64,000 nt of DNA from a bacterium (GCA_027483535.1 JAIXUN010000002.1:1364001-1428000), one strand, 5' to 3'; counted from the first letter of the stretch, positions 42,269 through 51,289 are shown. The notes: a model not told the origin generated them from the letters alone. Numbers and translations are program-made.

Positions 42269-43645
42269 ATGTTGGATCGACGGACATTCCTCAAGTCCTC
42301 TGCTGTCTTTGGTCTCTTCGGTGTGGAAGGGTTTTTGGCCCGACCTAGCTTGGCTTCCAATGCGTTGAAGCGCGATGCCGGTAACTCCGTGCGAGGCTAC
42401 GGAGACCTTTCGGCAAAAGCCACCGAAAACACAGGTGAGAAGCTGTTGGCCCTTCCAGACGGATTCAAGTACACCGTGTTTGGCAAAGTGGGCGACAAGA
42501 TGAGCGATGGCTTTGCCACTCCCGGTGCTCACGATGGAATGGCCGCCTGGATGCACAAAGACACCATCCGAATCGTTCGAAACCACGAGCTTCGGAACCT
42601 TGCGAAGCCACAGTCTCAAATTGGCAAGGCGGAAGTGAGCTACGACCTCACCGGTGGGGCAGGCACGACCACGCTCGTCATCGACCCCAAAACGAGATTG
42701 CTGAAGGAATCGTTCGTTTCTCTAAGCGGAACCATGGTCAACTGCGCGGGTGGCAGAACCCCGTGGGGAACTTGGATTTCTTGCGAAGAGACGACCTGCG
42801 GATCGGGCAAGGGTCAGGTCTATCACAAGGACAAAGAGCAAGGCGGTGGCTACGACAAGGAGCACGGCTATAACTTTGAGGTCTCGTTCCTTGCCAATGG
42901 GGCGGTCAAGGCAGAGCCCTTGAAAGCGATGGGACGGTTTGTTCACGAAGCCGTCGCCGTCGATCCCTCGACGGGCATCGTCTACCAAACCGAGGATCAC
43001 GGAACGGCCGGGTTCTACCGCTACATTCCCGATGTTCCGACCCAACTCGCTGCGGGCGGTCGCCTTGAGATGGCAAAGATCGTGGGTAAGGATAAGTTCG
43101 ATACTCGCCGAGGCCAGAAAGCGCAGCAGACCTACGAGATCGAGTGGGTTCAGATCGAGAATCCAGACCCTGCGGACGCCTTTGCTGACGAACTCGCGGT
43201 CGCCAAGCAAGGCTGGGCGAAGGGCGCGGCGATCTTCGGTCGATTGGAGGGTGCGTGGTACGCCGATGGGTGCATCTACTTAAACAGCACCGACGGTGGT
43301 GACGCGAAGAAGGGCCAAATCTGGCGGTATCGACCGAAGGGTCTCGCGGTTGGTGAACTCACCCTGCTCTTCGAATCGCCGGGGGCGGAAATCCTAGACA
43401 TGCCCGACAACCTCTGCGTGTCGCCTCGCGGCGGACTGGTGGTCTGCGAAGACGGCGACGGTACGAACTACGTTCGGGGACTTGCTCCAGACGGACTACT
43501 CTTCGACTTTGCGCTCAACCTGCACAACAACAGCGAATTCACCGGAGCAACGTTCTCTCCTCAAGGAGACACGCTATTTGTGAACATTCAGAACCCCGGC
43601 ATGACTTTCGCCATCTGGGGTCCTTGGGATCGAGGAGCCCTGTAA
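42269..43645 (+). CDS. Tat-exported PhoX-like phosphatase (DUF839)
   Basis: A 458-residue protein with a twin-arginine signal (LDRRTFLKSSAVFGLFG). It belongs to the PhoX/DUF839 family: LALPDGFKYTVFGKVGDKMSDG, IVRNHELRN, GGRTPWGTWISCEET, VAVDPSTGIVYQTEDHG and DMPDNLCVSPRGGLVVCED are its conserved blocks. Some PhoX proteins are Ca2+-dependent alkaline phosphatases; activity of this one is unverified. It ends in a strong terminator shared with the convergent esterase gene. Confidence 0.9.
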   Translation: MLDRRTFLKSSAVFGLFGVEGFLARPSLASNALKRDAGNSVRGYGDLSAKATENTGEKLLALPDGFKYTVFGKVGDKMSDGFATPGAHDGMAAWMHKDTIRIVRNHELRNLAKPQSQIGKAEVSYDLTGGAGTTTLVIDPKTRLLKESFVSLSGTMVNCAGGRTPWGTWISCEETTCGSGKGQVYHKDKEQGGGYDKEHGYNFEVSFLANGAVKAEPLKAMGRFVHEAVAVDPSTGIVYQTEDHGTAGFYRYIPDVPTQLAAGGRLEMAKIVGKDKFDTRRGQKAQQTYEIEWVQIENPDPADAFADELAVAKQGWAKGAAIFGRLEGAWYADGCIYLNSTDGGDAKKGQIWRYRPKGLAVGELTLLFESPGAEILDMPDNLCVSPRGGLVVCEDGDGTNYVRGLAPDGLLFDFALNLHNNSEFTGATFSPQGDTLFVNIQNPGMTFAIWGPWDRGAL

Positions 43646-43653
43646 AAAACAAC

Positions 43654-43681
43654 GATGGGCAGGGAAGTATCCCTGCCCATC
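43654..43681. terminator. Bidirectional terminator between PhoX-like and esterase genes
   Basis: A perfect 12-bp inverted repeat GATGGGCAGGGA (43654-43665) and its complement (43670-43681) with a 4-nt loop separates two convergent genes. An A-rich run precedes it, giving a T tract on the minus strand. Confidence 0.9.
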
Positions 43682-43700
43682 CTTTAAGGCTCTGTCGGAT

Positions 43701-44660
43701 TTAGGCTTTGATGAAGCCGCGCATTTTGAGCCAAGAGGCGAATGCTTCGAACCAGCCCGTGCTGGTCGTTTCCTTTGGATACATTCCAAAGCCGTGCCCG
43801 CCCTGTTCATAGAGGTGGAACTCGACGGGGCGCTTAACCGACTTCCAACTGTCGATCAGCCCGAACCCAGCGTTCGCAAAGAAAGGATCGTCTGCGGCGA
43901 GGGCGATGAACAGCGGAGGTGCATCTGCGGGAGCTTTCACCGAAGCCAGAGGTCCGTAAATGTTGCCAATGAAGGCGGGCTTAGTCTCTGGTGCGTAGAG
44001 CGTGGTGGATAAAGTGAGCATTGCTCCAGCGGAGAAGCCGATCATTCCCACTTTCTCAGGGTTGACGTTCCACTCCTTGGCTCGCTCTCGGATCAGGGCA
44101 AAAGCGGCTTTTGCATCGGCGATCATCGGCGCAAGAGTGACCGAAGGGTCCTGCGTACCCGTGGATGCTCGGCGCCCCACTCCGGCAAACATTTGGTTCA
44201 TCGATTCCTCAAACTCGGGCATGGTCGCCGGGGTTTGGTTGAGTCGATACTTCAAAACGAATGCGGCAACACCTTTGTCGGCGAGTCCCTTGGCAACCTG
44301 CCAGCCCTCATTTTCCATAGAAAGAGTTCGGAAGCCACCGCCCGGCGCTATGATCACCGCCGCGCCCGTTGCCTTGCCTTTTGCCGGAAGAAACGGAGTG
44401 AGGGTGGCGATGGTGACGTTTCGGGCAAACATGCTGCCGTACTGAGAGTGCCAAGCCTCTTTGTTGTTGGCGTTGGGTAGCTCTCCCGTTCCGAGAACGA
44501 TTGCGTTTGGCTGGTTTGGAATGGGAATGGGAGTCATCTTGTCGTTTTGTCCAAACACCGTTGTCGCGGCCAAAAGGAGGCATCCAAGGATGCAACTGTG
44601 CATCCATCCACGGGGCGTGATTGCTCCAGTGGATGATTTTTTCGATAGCAAGATTTTCAT
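43701..44660 (-). CDS. Exported alpha/beta-hydrolase esterase
   Basis: A 319-residue exported serine hydrolase. The oxyanion-hole motif is APGGGF (about 105-110), the nucleophile is S210 in GFSAGAML, the acid is likely in ALAADDPFF and the histidine in EQGGHGFGMYP. An N-terminal hydrophobic segment (ILGCLLLAATTVFGQ) indicates secretion. Proteins of this type often deacetylate xylan or other sugars and occur in polysaccharide-degradation regions. It lies downstream of the region that encodes GH26. It shares a bidirectional terminator with the PhoX-like gene. Confidence 0.87.
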   Translation of the reverse strand: MKILLSKKSSTGAITPRGWMHSCILGCLLLAATTVFGQNDKMTPIPIPNQPNAIVLGTGELPNANNKEAWHSQYGSMFARNVTIATLTPFLPAKGKATGAAVIIAPGGGFRTLSMENEGWQVAKGLADKGVAAFVLKYRLNQTPATMPEFEESMNQMFAGVGRRASTGTQDPSVTLAPMIADAKAAFALIRERAKEWNVNPEKVGMIGFSAGAMLTLSTTLYAPETKPAFIGNIYGPLASVKAPADAPPLFIALAADDPFFANAGFGLIDSWKSVKRPVEFHLYEQGGHGFGMYPKETTSTGWFEAFASWLKMRGFIKA

Positions 44661-44832
44661 TGCAGTTCAAGGCGGTCAACCGCCCTGCACTTCTTTTGCA
44701 GGACCTTGAGCGATCGACCGATAAGCTGATGATACAACGTTAAAACTGGATCGAAACCTGCTTCTTTCAATTCAGAAGTGGTGCATTTGAACCGCTTTTG
44801 GCGATGTATCGAAAAATCGACCCGATTCGCCT

Positions 44833-45918
44833 TTACCCTTTCTTCTTGCCAGACAGCGCCGCTTGCAATAGGTCGTAAACGAGACCCTTGCCTTCCCATG
44901 AGCTACCAAGTTGTTGATCCGCTAAGTTTGAGAAGGCCGCTACGGCCACGTTTTGTTGAGGCAGGAAGGTGACTTGAAGCGTGTATCCGTTGATGGCACC
45001 CGGACGCTCGATAACTGGGTGAGTGACGGACGGGTTCGCCGCGTCTTTTAGGGACGAGGTATAGCAGCCAAAGCCCTGAAACCCGCCGAATTGGCTCCCA
45101 GATTCCAGCCAACGCCGCCCCGTGACCGAGTTCAAACTGAACTTCATCCACCTTGCAAGGTCTTGTTGGTTGCCGAGAAGCGCCCCGCCTGCACCGTAAA
45201 CGGCATGGTTGAACGGCTTGAGAACGTTGTCTTTGCCAGATTCAGACGAATAGCAGTCCACAAACTTGCCGGGCGCCTCGCTCCAAGAAGGGAAACGTGT
45301 GCTTTTCAAACCCGCCGGGGCGAAAACTCGAGATCTCAATTCGGTCTCGAGAGGTTTTCCGGTCACAGCTTCGACGATCGCTTCGAGCAGCAGAAAATCG
45401 GTGTTGCTGTAGTCGTAGGTCGCACCTGGATCGGCAACCGGCTTTTCGCCTAGGACTTTCAGGATTCGAGCCTTGAGAGGCTGGAGAGAATCTTCCGTAG
45501 CCCGGTAAATCTTGCTGATTCCATCTGGGTCGCTCTCGATCGCGTTGTTCATGTTCGCCAGGCCGGAAGTGTGCGTGAGCAGTTGTCGAATAGTCGGCTT
45601 TCCGGCGAACGTCGGTATCCACGTTAAGTGCTTTGAAACCGGATCGTCGAGCGAGAGCTTTCCGCCGGCAACAAGATCCAGCACCACCTGAGCAGTCATC
45701 GCCTTTGTGATGCTGCAGATCGGAAAGAGTGAATCGGGCTTGAGCTGGACGGACTTGAGTTTTGAGACGTTGTTCAAATCCATCAACAGGGTTTTGTCCC
45801 CGTCGATAACGATTACCCCTCCTGAGAACCCTCCTCTTTTCGCCTCGGTCCAAATTTCAACAAGGGTTGGAGTCGCGGGAACATGAATTGCGATGGCGGC
45901 TAGGAAGGGAAGGATCAT
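44833..45918 (-). CDS. Serine hydrolase of the class C beta-lactamase family
   Basis: A 361-residue exported serine hydrolase. The catalytic tetrad SxxK is S69-ITK72 (CSITKAMT), and Y170-S171-N172 (TYDYSNTDF) is the second motif. QLLTHTSGL is the family's helix signature. A signal peptide (MILPFLAAIAIHVPATP) leads. Most members in environmental bacteria are esterases or peptidases, not antibiotic-resistance enzymes, and I claim no resistance. It is divergent from the LacI-family gene, with AAGCGCTT and larger palindromes in the gap, so it may be controlled by that regulator. Confidence 0.88.
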   Translation of the reverse strand: MILPFLAAIAIHVPATPTLVEIWTEAKRGGFSGGVIVIDGDKTLLMDLNNVSKLKSVQLKPDSLFPICSITKAMTAQVVLDLVAGGKLSLDDPVSKHLTWIPTFAGKPTIRQLLTHTSGLANMNNAIESDPDGISKIYRATEDSLQPLKARILKVLGEKPVADPGATYDYSNTDFLLLEAIVEAVTGKPLETELRSRVFAPAGLKSTRFPSWSEAPGKFVDCYSSESGKDNVLKPFNHAVYGAGGALLGNQQDLARWMKFSLNSVTGRRWLESGSQFGGFQGFGCYTSSLKDAANPSVTHPVIERPGAINGYTLQVTFLPQQNVAVAAFSNLADQQLGSSWEGKGLVYDLLQAALSGKKKG

Positions 45919-46019
45919 GATGAATTCAATCCGCTCTACTCTGGTTAGCGGTTATCGGGTTGCTCTCGGAAGCGACATTCTTCAGGAAGAGCCGATGTTC
46001 GTCCTGGGGATTTGATAAT

Positions 46020-46027
46020 AAGCGCTT
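46020..46027. promoter_or_regulatory. Palindromic AAGCGCTT site in the divergent gap
   Basis: An 8-bp palindrome matching the core of the two LacI-type sites nearer the regulator. It lies 102 bp upstream of the serine hydrolase start. Similar octamers occur by chance in coding sequence elsewhere, so alone it is weak evidence. Confidence 0.35.
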
Positions 46028-46196
46028 GGATGGCCTTAATAAAGGCGCTCTTCGATTTCACTCACGCCCCGAAACCTCTTCCCACGAGCTGCTGCGACGG
46101 CCAGATGGGTTCGGCAGGCACTAGAACACAAACCGATTGAAAAGGTGTTCGCTATCTTTTTTTCACGAATTGGAGCAAGTGGTGTTACACTTTACA

Positions 46197-46223
46197 CAAG
46201 CGCTTGCGCACAAACGCTTGTGC
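46197..46223. promoter_or_regulatory. Tandem LacI-family operator palindromes
   Basis: CAAGCGCTTG (46197-46206) is a perfect 10-bp palindrome, and GCACAAACGCTTGTGC (46208-46223) is a 16-bp palindrome with a single mismatched position pair. Both centre on CG, as operators of the LacI family do. They lie 20-46 bp before the LacI-type start codon and downstream of a TACACT -10-like box, so the regulator probably represses itself. Confidence 0.65.
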
Positions 46224-46242
46224 AAGAAGTTTGGATTCCAGA

Positions 46243-47223
46243 ATGGAAACTGCAGAGACCTATTCGCCTTCAAAAAGAGTCCGCCTTTCTGACGTTGCTC
46301 GTCAGGCGGGTGTGCATCCGGCGACAGTGAGTCACGTTCTCGCTAATCGAGCCGAGGCTCGCATCTCGGCGGAGACGCGAAGCCGAATTCTAGCGGCGGT
46401 TCACTCGCTGGGTTACGTTCCAAACTTCGCCGCTCGAACGCTTGCCACCGGTCGGTCGAACGTGGTTGCAGTCCTTACTTTTGACTTTCAAAACTCGTTC
46501 TCGGTAGAGATTACGCGCCAATTGCATGAACTTGCTGGAAAAGCGGGAAGCACGGTTCTCTCCTGCATGGTCGATCGTGATCTGGGCGCTGTGGGAGCTC
46601 AAGTAGATGGCGTGATCGCCCTTGATTACAGTCCGGAGATGGCTCCTCCACCCAAACAGGGAGTGTATGTGTCTTTGGGGGTTTATGGTCCTGAAGACCA
46701 GGATTGCTGTCTCATCGACTTTAAGCCCGCCGCTGAAGAGGCGATGAAGTTGCTTATTCAGCAAGGTCGCCGCAAGATTTTGTACGTCACGGGCGTAGAC
46801 CCGATCCACCATACCGACCCTCGCGAATCGGCTTACCTTGAAGCCCTGGCTACAGCGGGCTTACCAACGCAGATTCTAGAGGTCCCGGTGGGGAATCGCA
46901 CCTGCGCTTACGAGGGGCTTTCTCACTTCCTTAGCCATCAATCTGTTGATGCGATCATCTGCCGCAACGACGCTCTGGCGCTTGGTTGTCTGCGTGCGCT
47001 TCTCGAGCGTGGCGTTGATGTGCCGGGAACTACTGCGATCGTCGGATCTGACGGTACTGAAGATTCGCAATTCACATTTCCTGCCCTTTCAACCCTTGTC
47101 GTTCCATTTAGTGCCGCCTGCGAAGGTGCTTGGAACCTGTTTCAGACCCGTCTCGAGGATCCGGCGCAACCTCCGAGACGACTCTCGTATCCAGCCACGT
47201 TTGCGCCACGTGGCACGACTTAG
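46243..47223 (+). CDS. LacI-family transcriptional regulator
   Basis: A 326-residue (from ATG 46243) repressor. The HTH is VRLSDVARQAGVHPATVSHVL with a hinge-helix region ending RSRILAAVHSLGYVPNFAARTLATGRS (quoted in part). The rest is a periplasmic-binding-protein-like sensor domain (VAVLTFDFQNSFSVEITRQL, GVIALDYSPE, DAIICRNDALALGCLRALL). Ligand is unknown, but a sugar is the usual inducer. An open frame reaching 46204 reads through the operator region and is rejected. It is divergent from the serine hydrolase and precedes the pseudopilin gene by 15 nt. Confidence 0.93.
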   Translation: METAETYSPSKRVRLSDVARQAGVHPATVSHVLANRAEARISAETRSRILAAVHSLGYVPNFAARTLATGRSNVVAVLTFDFQNSFSVEITRQLHELAGKAGSTVLSCMVDRDLGAVGAQVDGVIALDYSPEMAPPPKQGVYVSLGVYGPEDQDCCLIDFKPAAEEAMKLLIQQGRRKILYVTGVDPIHHTDPRESAYLEALATAGLPTQILEVPVGNRTCAYEGLSHFLSHQSVDAIICRNDALALGCLRALLERGVDVPGTTAIVGSDGTEDSQFTFPALSTLVVPFSAACEGAWNLFQTRLEDPAQPPRRLSYPATFAPRGTT

Positions 47224-47238
47224 ACCCAACGAAGAACT

Positions 47239-48027
47239 ATGATGCGCAAAGCCGCCTTCACTCTTATCGAACTTCTTGTCGTCATCGCAATCATTGCGAT
47301 ACTGGCTGCGATCCTTTTCCCAGTTTTCGCCCAGGCCAAGCTCGCCGCTAAGAAAACGGCCAGTCTAAGCAACGCAAAACAAATTGGAACCGCCCTGCAC
47401 CTTTACGCGGGGGACTCCGACGACATTTTTCCGTATGCCAACGCTCGTTTTGAAGAGGGGAACTGGTGGGGAGCAGGTTGGACCTTCAAAACCCAGCCGT
47501 ACATGAGAAACTTCAACATCTTTCGCTCCCCTGGAGAGTCGGAAACGACCGGAGGTGGGTGGAATCGACCAACCCTCTCCTATGCAATCAACGCTTACGT
47601 CGATGAGTTCTGGAATGGTCGCTTTGGAGCGGTTGCCACGGGCGGAGATTGGAACTTCACGAACCCAACCTTAAGCTCGATCGGTCTTCATGCCGACACG
47701 ATCTTGCTGGGACAACGCGAAAACACGGAATACGGACAGAAGCTTCGTGCATTCAATGGAAGCGATGCTGGTCACGGTATTCAGGGGAACTCACCATTTA
47801 CCGGAGTGGACTGGATGGACTCTTGGATTGGACCGGCAAACACTCCTGATGGCGCCTCGACCCGATCGTGGCCGAACGGGAGAACAGGCACAACATCGCC
47901 CGTGTATGCAAACAAGGCAATCTTCGTTTTCGTCGATTCCCACGCGCAGGTTCTCGACCCAATCGCAACCTGTCCCAACCGTTATGGCGATCCGGCACGC
48001 AACAAGTGGGACGGTTCTCGGCAATGA
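47239..48027 (+). CDS. Pseudopilin-like protein (DUF1559-like), second copy
   Basis: A 262-residue protein starting [15 protein letters not shown] with the same membrane helix and [15 protein letters not shown] stretch as the copy at 29426. The globular domains differ: here [30 protein letters not shown] and, near the end, [14 protein letters not shown], where the usual DGH block is DSH. Ala again replaces Gly at the predicted prepilin cleavage site. It is 15 nt after the LacI-family gene, and its stop overlaps the next small gene as ATGA. Confidence 0.88.
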   Translation: MMRKAAFTLIELLVVIAIIAILAAILFPVFAQAKLAAKKTASLSNAKQIGTALHLYAGDSDDIFPYANARFEEGNWWGAGWTFKTQPYMRNFNIFRSPGESETTGGGWNRPTLSYAINAYVDEFWNGRFGAVATGGDWNFTNPTLSSIGLHADTILLGQRENTEYGQKLRAFNGSDAGHGIQGNSPFTGVDWMDSWIGPANTPDGASTRSWPNGRTGTTSPVYANKAIFVFVDSHAQVLDPIATCPNRYGDPARNKWDGSRQ

Positions 48028-48221
48028 AGATACGATCGGCATGGAGTGTGGGGTTGATCTTCTTCTCCTGTCTATGCGCGATCGGCTGCGGGGCAGATTC
48101 AGCCCCGCAGGCTAAAACCGATCCTTACCGGCCAACAGAGCCTCCGAAAGATTGGGTCGCCGAGCGAGAAGCGGCTCGTGCGAAGGCTCCCAAGCCCGGA
48201 CCTCCCGCTTCGAAGCCGTGA
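48024..48221 (+). CDS. Small lipoprotein coupled to the pseudopilin gene
   Basis: A 65-residue lipoprotein that begins at ATG 48024, overlapping the pseudopilin stop (ATGA). [16 protein letters not shown] leads into a lipobox around CAIGCG. The mature part is Pro/Lys/Glu-rich ([20 protein letters not shown]). No family is recognised. The overlap implies translational coupling and co-expression with the pseudopilin. Confidence 0.7.
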   Translation: MKIRSAWSVGLIFFSCLCAIGCGADSAPQAKTDPYRPTEPPKDWVAEREAARAKAPKPGPPASKP

Positions 48222-48320
48222 AGTCTCATCGGCAATATATCCCATTCTTGGGCCTCTGTAACCGGGCTGATTCCCGATCGCCGGTCTAGAGGCTCACCAA
48301 GCTCAACACTCAGAACAAAC

Positions 48321-50390
48321 ATGCTTAACATCTTGATAATTGCGGGTGTCCTATCCAAGTCATTTTCTGCCGAGGTGAAAGGATGGAGCCCCCTTCCCCT
48401 GATCACGTCTGAACAACGATCGAAGGGATACAAGGGAGGGGAGGGAGGACAATGGCCAAGATCTCTCGCCGTTGACTCCACCGGAGAGTTTCTGGTCATT
48501 GGAATTGATGTTGGGGGGATCTACAGGAGCCTTGATGGCGGGAACACTTGGGAGCCGGCGAACGTGGGCTACACACCAAGGGGAAGCGCGTGCGTAGCCA
48601 TCGATCCAAGGAACTCGAACAGAGTACTTTCTATCGCCGCAAATTCTGCCCCGCTCGATCGACACGGCATTTACCTGTCCGAGAATCGTGCGGCATCTTG
48701 GCGATCGGTTCTTCCGCTGGAAATGGGTGCGGATGAATTTCGAGATCAGATCGTTTACGACCCGAATTCTTACGATCCGGTTAGCAAAGAAACCAAACGG
48801 ATCTTCTGGTCGAGGATCAAGAAGGATCATGCGACCTGGGGCAGCCCAAAATCCGACCCAAATCTCTACGTCTCAAATGATGCGGGGAGAACGTGGGCGA
48901 TCGTCCCTGGTCAGCAAGAGTTGGCGGGACAGATTCTAAGATTCCATCCTCGCGGGGATTATTTGTACGCTGCGGGGGAAAACGGTCTTTGGAGGGTCCA
49001 TCCAAAGTCGTTTGCTAAGGAAAAAGTGGTCAGTTCTGCCGTCACCGGAGTCGATGTGTCTCCGGTGAATCCGGACTGGATATGGATTTCTCAGGCCGAG
49101 TCTGTTCGGGTTAGCCGGGATGCGGGGCAAAACTGGACCGCTCTAGACACCACGGGTTTGGTGAGACCCAAAGCCGCCCTTCGATGGGTCAAGGTGAGCC
49201 CGGCAGATCCTAGACATCTAAGCGTTTGGAGCGACGAGGCTCCGAATGGCTACTTTTGGCCACGATACGTGAGCCATGACGGCGGGCGAACGTGGTCCGA
49301 ATCGAAGAAGGACTCGACCGGAGCCTTCCTCCCCGACAATTCTCGGCAAGGCTTCACCGTCTGGCATCCCAAAAAGCCTTCCGTTGCGTGGTCTTTTGGC
49401 GGAGACTGGCCGACAAAATCCGTGGACGGCGGCAAGACGTTCCGCTATTCGGCCCAGGGGATCAATGCGGTTTTGGTCGGCGGTCACTTCAATTTTTCGC
49501 AAGCCGATCCCAACGTGATCTTTTTTGGATCGCAAGATTATAACGGGGCCGTTTCTACCGATGGCGGCGAGACCTGGCGGTATCTAGAAATCTCCGGGAA
49601 TGGGTGGGGTGGATTTTGCTATGGCGGATACGCGCTGAACAAGAACACCTTTTTTGTCGGAAACGCGGCGGGTTGGGGAGCGCCCCGAGTTCTTCGAGTG
49701 TCTAGAGACGGTGGAAGGACTTGGGAGGAAAAGCCCGTGACGAACAAGGGTCTTGACACCTCACGAGGATGGAATCGAGACCCGAACGTGGCCTTCTTTG
49801 GAAATTGGCGAACCAAGGACGGTGGGTCCGGTTGGAAAGAAATGTCGCTCTGTGACGGCGTTCTCGCAGAATCCCCTGAAGGAATTCTGTACGGGGTCAA
49901 GAAGGGAAGTCCTTGGCGACTTGTAACTTCAGAAGATGGCGGGCTGTCTTGGAAGGATCTTGGGGCTCTCCCAGGGGAAGTATTTGATCTCGCGTGGGAC
50001 TCTAAACAAAAAAGGCTCCTTGGCGCGATTGAACTTGGGTTGTGGAGCTTTAAAGACAGTAAGTGGACCCTGATGGATATTCCAAAGGATCAATACCAGT
50101 CCACGCGGGTCCGCTCTGTTGCACTGGATCCAAAAAATCCTGACGTGATCTATGTTGGCTCTGCGGCGAACATCTATACATCGAACACTTCCATGCTCCG
50201 GAGTTTGGATGGTGGAAAATCCTGGCAAAATCTCACCCAACAAACGCCGCTCGATGGAACGCAGTTGGATGGCGGAAGGGAAGCATACGTTGTGCGAGTC
50301 CACCCTCGAACGCGTAAAGTTTATGTTTCCACAAGCTGCTTCGGAATCTGGACTTATCCTCCTGCTCCGGATGTGACGAAGAACAAATAG
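48321..50390 (+). CDS. Secreted BNR/Asp-box beta-propeller protein (GH74/sialidase-like)
   Basis: A 689-residue exported protein with a short signal (MLNILIIAGVLSKSFSA). At least nine Asp-box (S-x-D-x-G-x-T-W) repeats are seen, including SLDGGNTW, SNDAGRTW, SRDAGQNW, SHDGGRTW, STDGGETW, SRDGGRTW, SEDGGLSW and SLDGGKSW. This fold is shared by sialidases, GH74 xyloglucanases and VPS10/sortilin proteins. The repeat spacing and context (GH26, GH5) favour a GH74-like xyloglucan enzyme, but catalytic residues cannot be assigned by eye. It stands alone with a hairpin behind it. Confidence 0.83.
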   Translation: MLNILIIAGVLSKSFSAEVKGWSPLPLITSEQRSKGYKGGEGGQWPRSLAVDSTGEFLVIGIDVGGIYRSLDGGNTWEPANVGYTPRGSACVAIDPRNSNRVLSIAANSAPLDRHGIYLSENRAASWRSVLPLEMGADEFRDQIVYDPNSYDPVSKETKRIFWSRIKKDHATWGSPKSDPNLYVSNDAGRTWAIVPGQQELAGQILRFHPRGDYLYAAGENGLWRVHPKSFAKEKVVSSAVTGVDVSPVNPDWIWISQAESVRVSRDAGQNWTALDTTGLVRPKAALRWVKVSPADPRHLSVWSDEAPNGYFWPRYVSHDGGRTWSESKKDSTGAFLPDNSRQGFTVWHPKKPSVAWSFGGDWPTKSVDGGKTFRYSAQGINAVLVGGHFNFSQADPNVIFFGSQDYNGAVSTDGGETWRYLEISGNGWGGFCYGGYALNKNTFFVGNAAGWGAPRVLRVSRDGGRTWEEKPVTNKGLDTSRGWNRDPNVAFFGNWRTKDGGSGWKEMSLCDGVLAESPEGILYGVKKGSPWRLVTSEDGGLSWKDLGALPGEVFDLAWDSKQKRLLGAIELGLWSFKDSKWTLMDIPKDQYQSTRVRSVALDPKNPDVIYVGSAANIYTSNTSMLRSLDGGKSWQNLTQQTPLDGTQLDGGREAYVVRVHPRTRKVYVSTSCFGIWTYPPAPDVTKNK

Positions 50391-50437
50391 GTGTAGCTTC
50401 GGATCCTAATCGCGAACGAGAGGTCTAACATGAAACA

Positions 50438-50472
50438 AGGATTGAGTTCGAACACAGATCGAGCTCAATCCT
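50438..50472. terminator. Hairpin between the propeller gene and the BON lipoprotein gene
   Basis: AGGATTGAG (50438-50446) pairs with CTCAATCCT (50464-50472); a second small stem lies inside. It sits between two convergent genes and may terminate both. Confidence 0.55.
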
Positions 50473-50489
50473 ATGGTTATAGACGTGGT

Positions 50490-50879
50490 CTACTTTTGAT
50501 CAACAACAAGCTTGTTTTCAACCTTTTGGTTGGCTTTTGCGTCAGTGATCGCCTTTGCGGCTACTTCGGTTGCTCGCTCTTTGAGCTCTGACGTCGTGAT
50601 GTGGCCCGTAAGGGTGACTACGTCGTCCGTCGAGTCAATATCGATGAGATTCTCCGGCTTATTCAGCAACTCATCAGACTCCATTGCGAGTTTGATTTTC
50701 GGTGTAAGCGTGGTTGCCGCCCCGAATGCCTTTCCGGCTTCCTTCGCGCCTGCTACCGCGTTTTTCGTGGAGTCGGCCGCCTTTTGGGCGTTGTCTGAAG
50801 AGTCCTCCTTCATGCCGGCGGCGGTGTTGCCACAGCCGAAGAGTGAGAGAGCCAAGAGAGAAGCTAAAGCAATTTTCAT
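50490..50879 (-). CDS. BON-domain lipoprotein (OsmY-like)
   Basis: A 129-residue lipoprotein: [16 protein letters not shown] contains a lipobox (LFGC). A helical Ala/Lys-rich linker precedes one BON domain ([47 protein letters not shown]). BON domains bind membranes or other proteins and are common in osmotic-stress proteins such as OsmY. The ATG at 50879 overlaps the stop of DUF1328 as ATGA. It is the last gene of the CsbD-DUF1328-BON run. Confidence 0.88.
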   Translation of the reverse strand: MKIALASLLALSLFGCGNTAAGMKEDSSDNAQKAADSTKNAVAGAKEAGKAFGAATTLTPKIKLAMESDELLNKPENLIDIDSTDDVVTLTGHITTSELKERATEVAAKAITDAKANQKVENKLVVDQK

Positions 50880-51037
50880 TGGGTTTTTGGTTTCCTTAGG
50901 TAAGAGAGAACGGCTAGAACTAGGAAGACGACAAGTAAAACTTGCGCGATCCAACTGGCGGTGCCTGCCATTCCGCCAAAGCCAAGTGCACCTGCAATAA
51001 TGGCTAAGACGAAAAACACCACCGCGTAGTAAAGCAC
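50876..51037 (-). CDS. DUF1328 small membrane protein
   Basis: A 53-residue DUF1328 protein with two membrane helices: [20 protein letters not shown] and [20 protein letters not shown]. The start is a GTG at 51037 that shares a base with the TAG stop of csbD. A longer frame (to 51067) would overlap csbD by 10 codons and give an atypical N-terminus. Family members accompany stress genes in many bacteria. It overlaps its neighbours at both ends, so all three are translated from one mRNA. Confidence 0.87.
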   Translation of the reverse strand: MLYYAVVFFVLAIIAGALGFGGMAGTASWIAQVLLVVFLVLAVLSYLRKPKTQ

Positions 51038-51246
51038 TAGATGCTGTCCTTCAGCTTTCCGGCCCATTCGTCGATCTGTTCACCGGCGGCTTGCTGGGTG
51101 ATGCCGTACTTCAGCTGAAGTAGGCCCTCAAGTTTGTCACGCTTGCCACCAAGCTCCATCAGCTCGTCGTTGGTTAGGTCGCCCCATCGCTCCTTTGCAG
51201 ATCCCGTAACTTCCTTCCATTTGCCTTCAATAATGTTCCAATTCAT
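51037..51246 (-). CDS. CsbD-family stress protein
   Basis: A 69-residue CsbD-like protein: [41 protein letters not shown] and QKYGITQQ-type [15 protein letters not shown] match the family in full. CsbD is a general-stress protein in Bacillus, with a similar small protein (YjbJ) in E. coli. It heads the CsbD-DUF1328-BON operon. GGAAG lies 6 nt before the ATG, in the arm of an upstream inverted repeat. Confidence 0.92.
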   Translation of the reverse strand: MNWNIIEGKWKEVTGSAKERWGDLTNDELMELGGKRDKLEGLLQLKYGITQQAAGEQIDEWAGKLKDSI

Positions 51247-51251
51247 ATTCG

Positions 51252-51289
51252 CTTCCAGTGTTTCGGACTTTGACGCCCGATACTGGAAG
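51252..51289. promoter_or_regulatory. Inverted repeat upstream of the CsbD operon
   Basis: CTTCCAGT (51252-51259) and ACTGGAAG (51282-51289) form an 8-bp inverted repeat with a 22-nt spacer just before csbD. It could be an operator for stress regulation or a leader hairpin. Confidence 0.35.

Noticed and set aside
44833-45918. Antibiotic-resistance reading of the beta-lactamase-family gene
   Set aside because: The family is mostly esterases and peptidases in environmental bacteria; motifs alone do not show beta-lactam hydrolysis.
45917-46015. 32-codon frame with AAGGA upstream between the serine hydrolase and LacI genes
   Set aside because: It begins within the divergent gene's start region and has no support beyond a good ribosome-binding site; no relative known to me.
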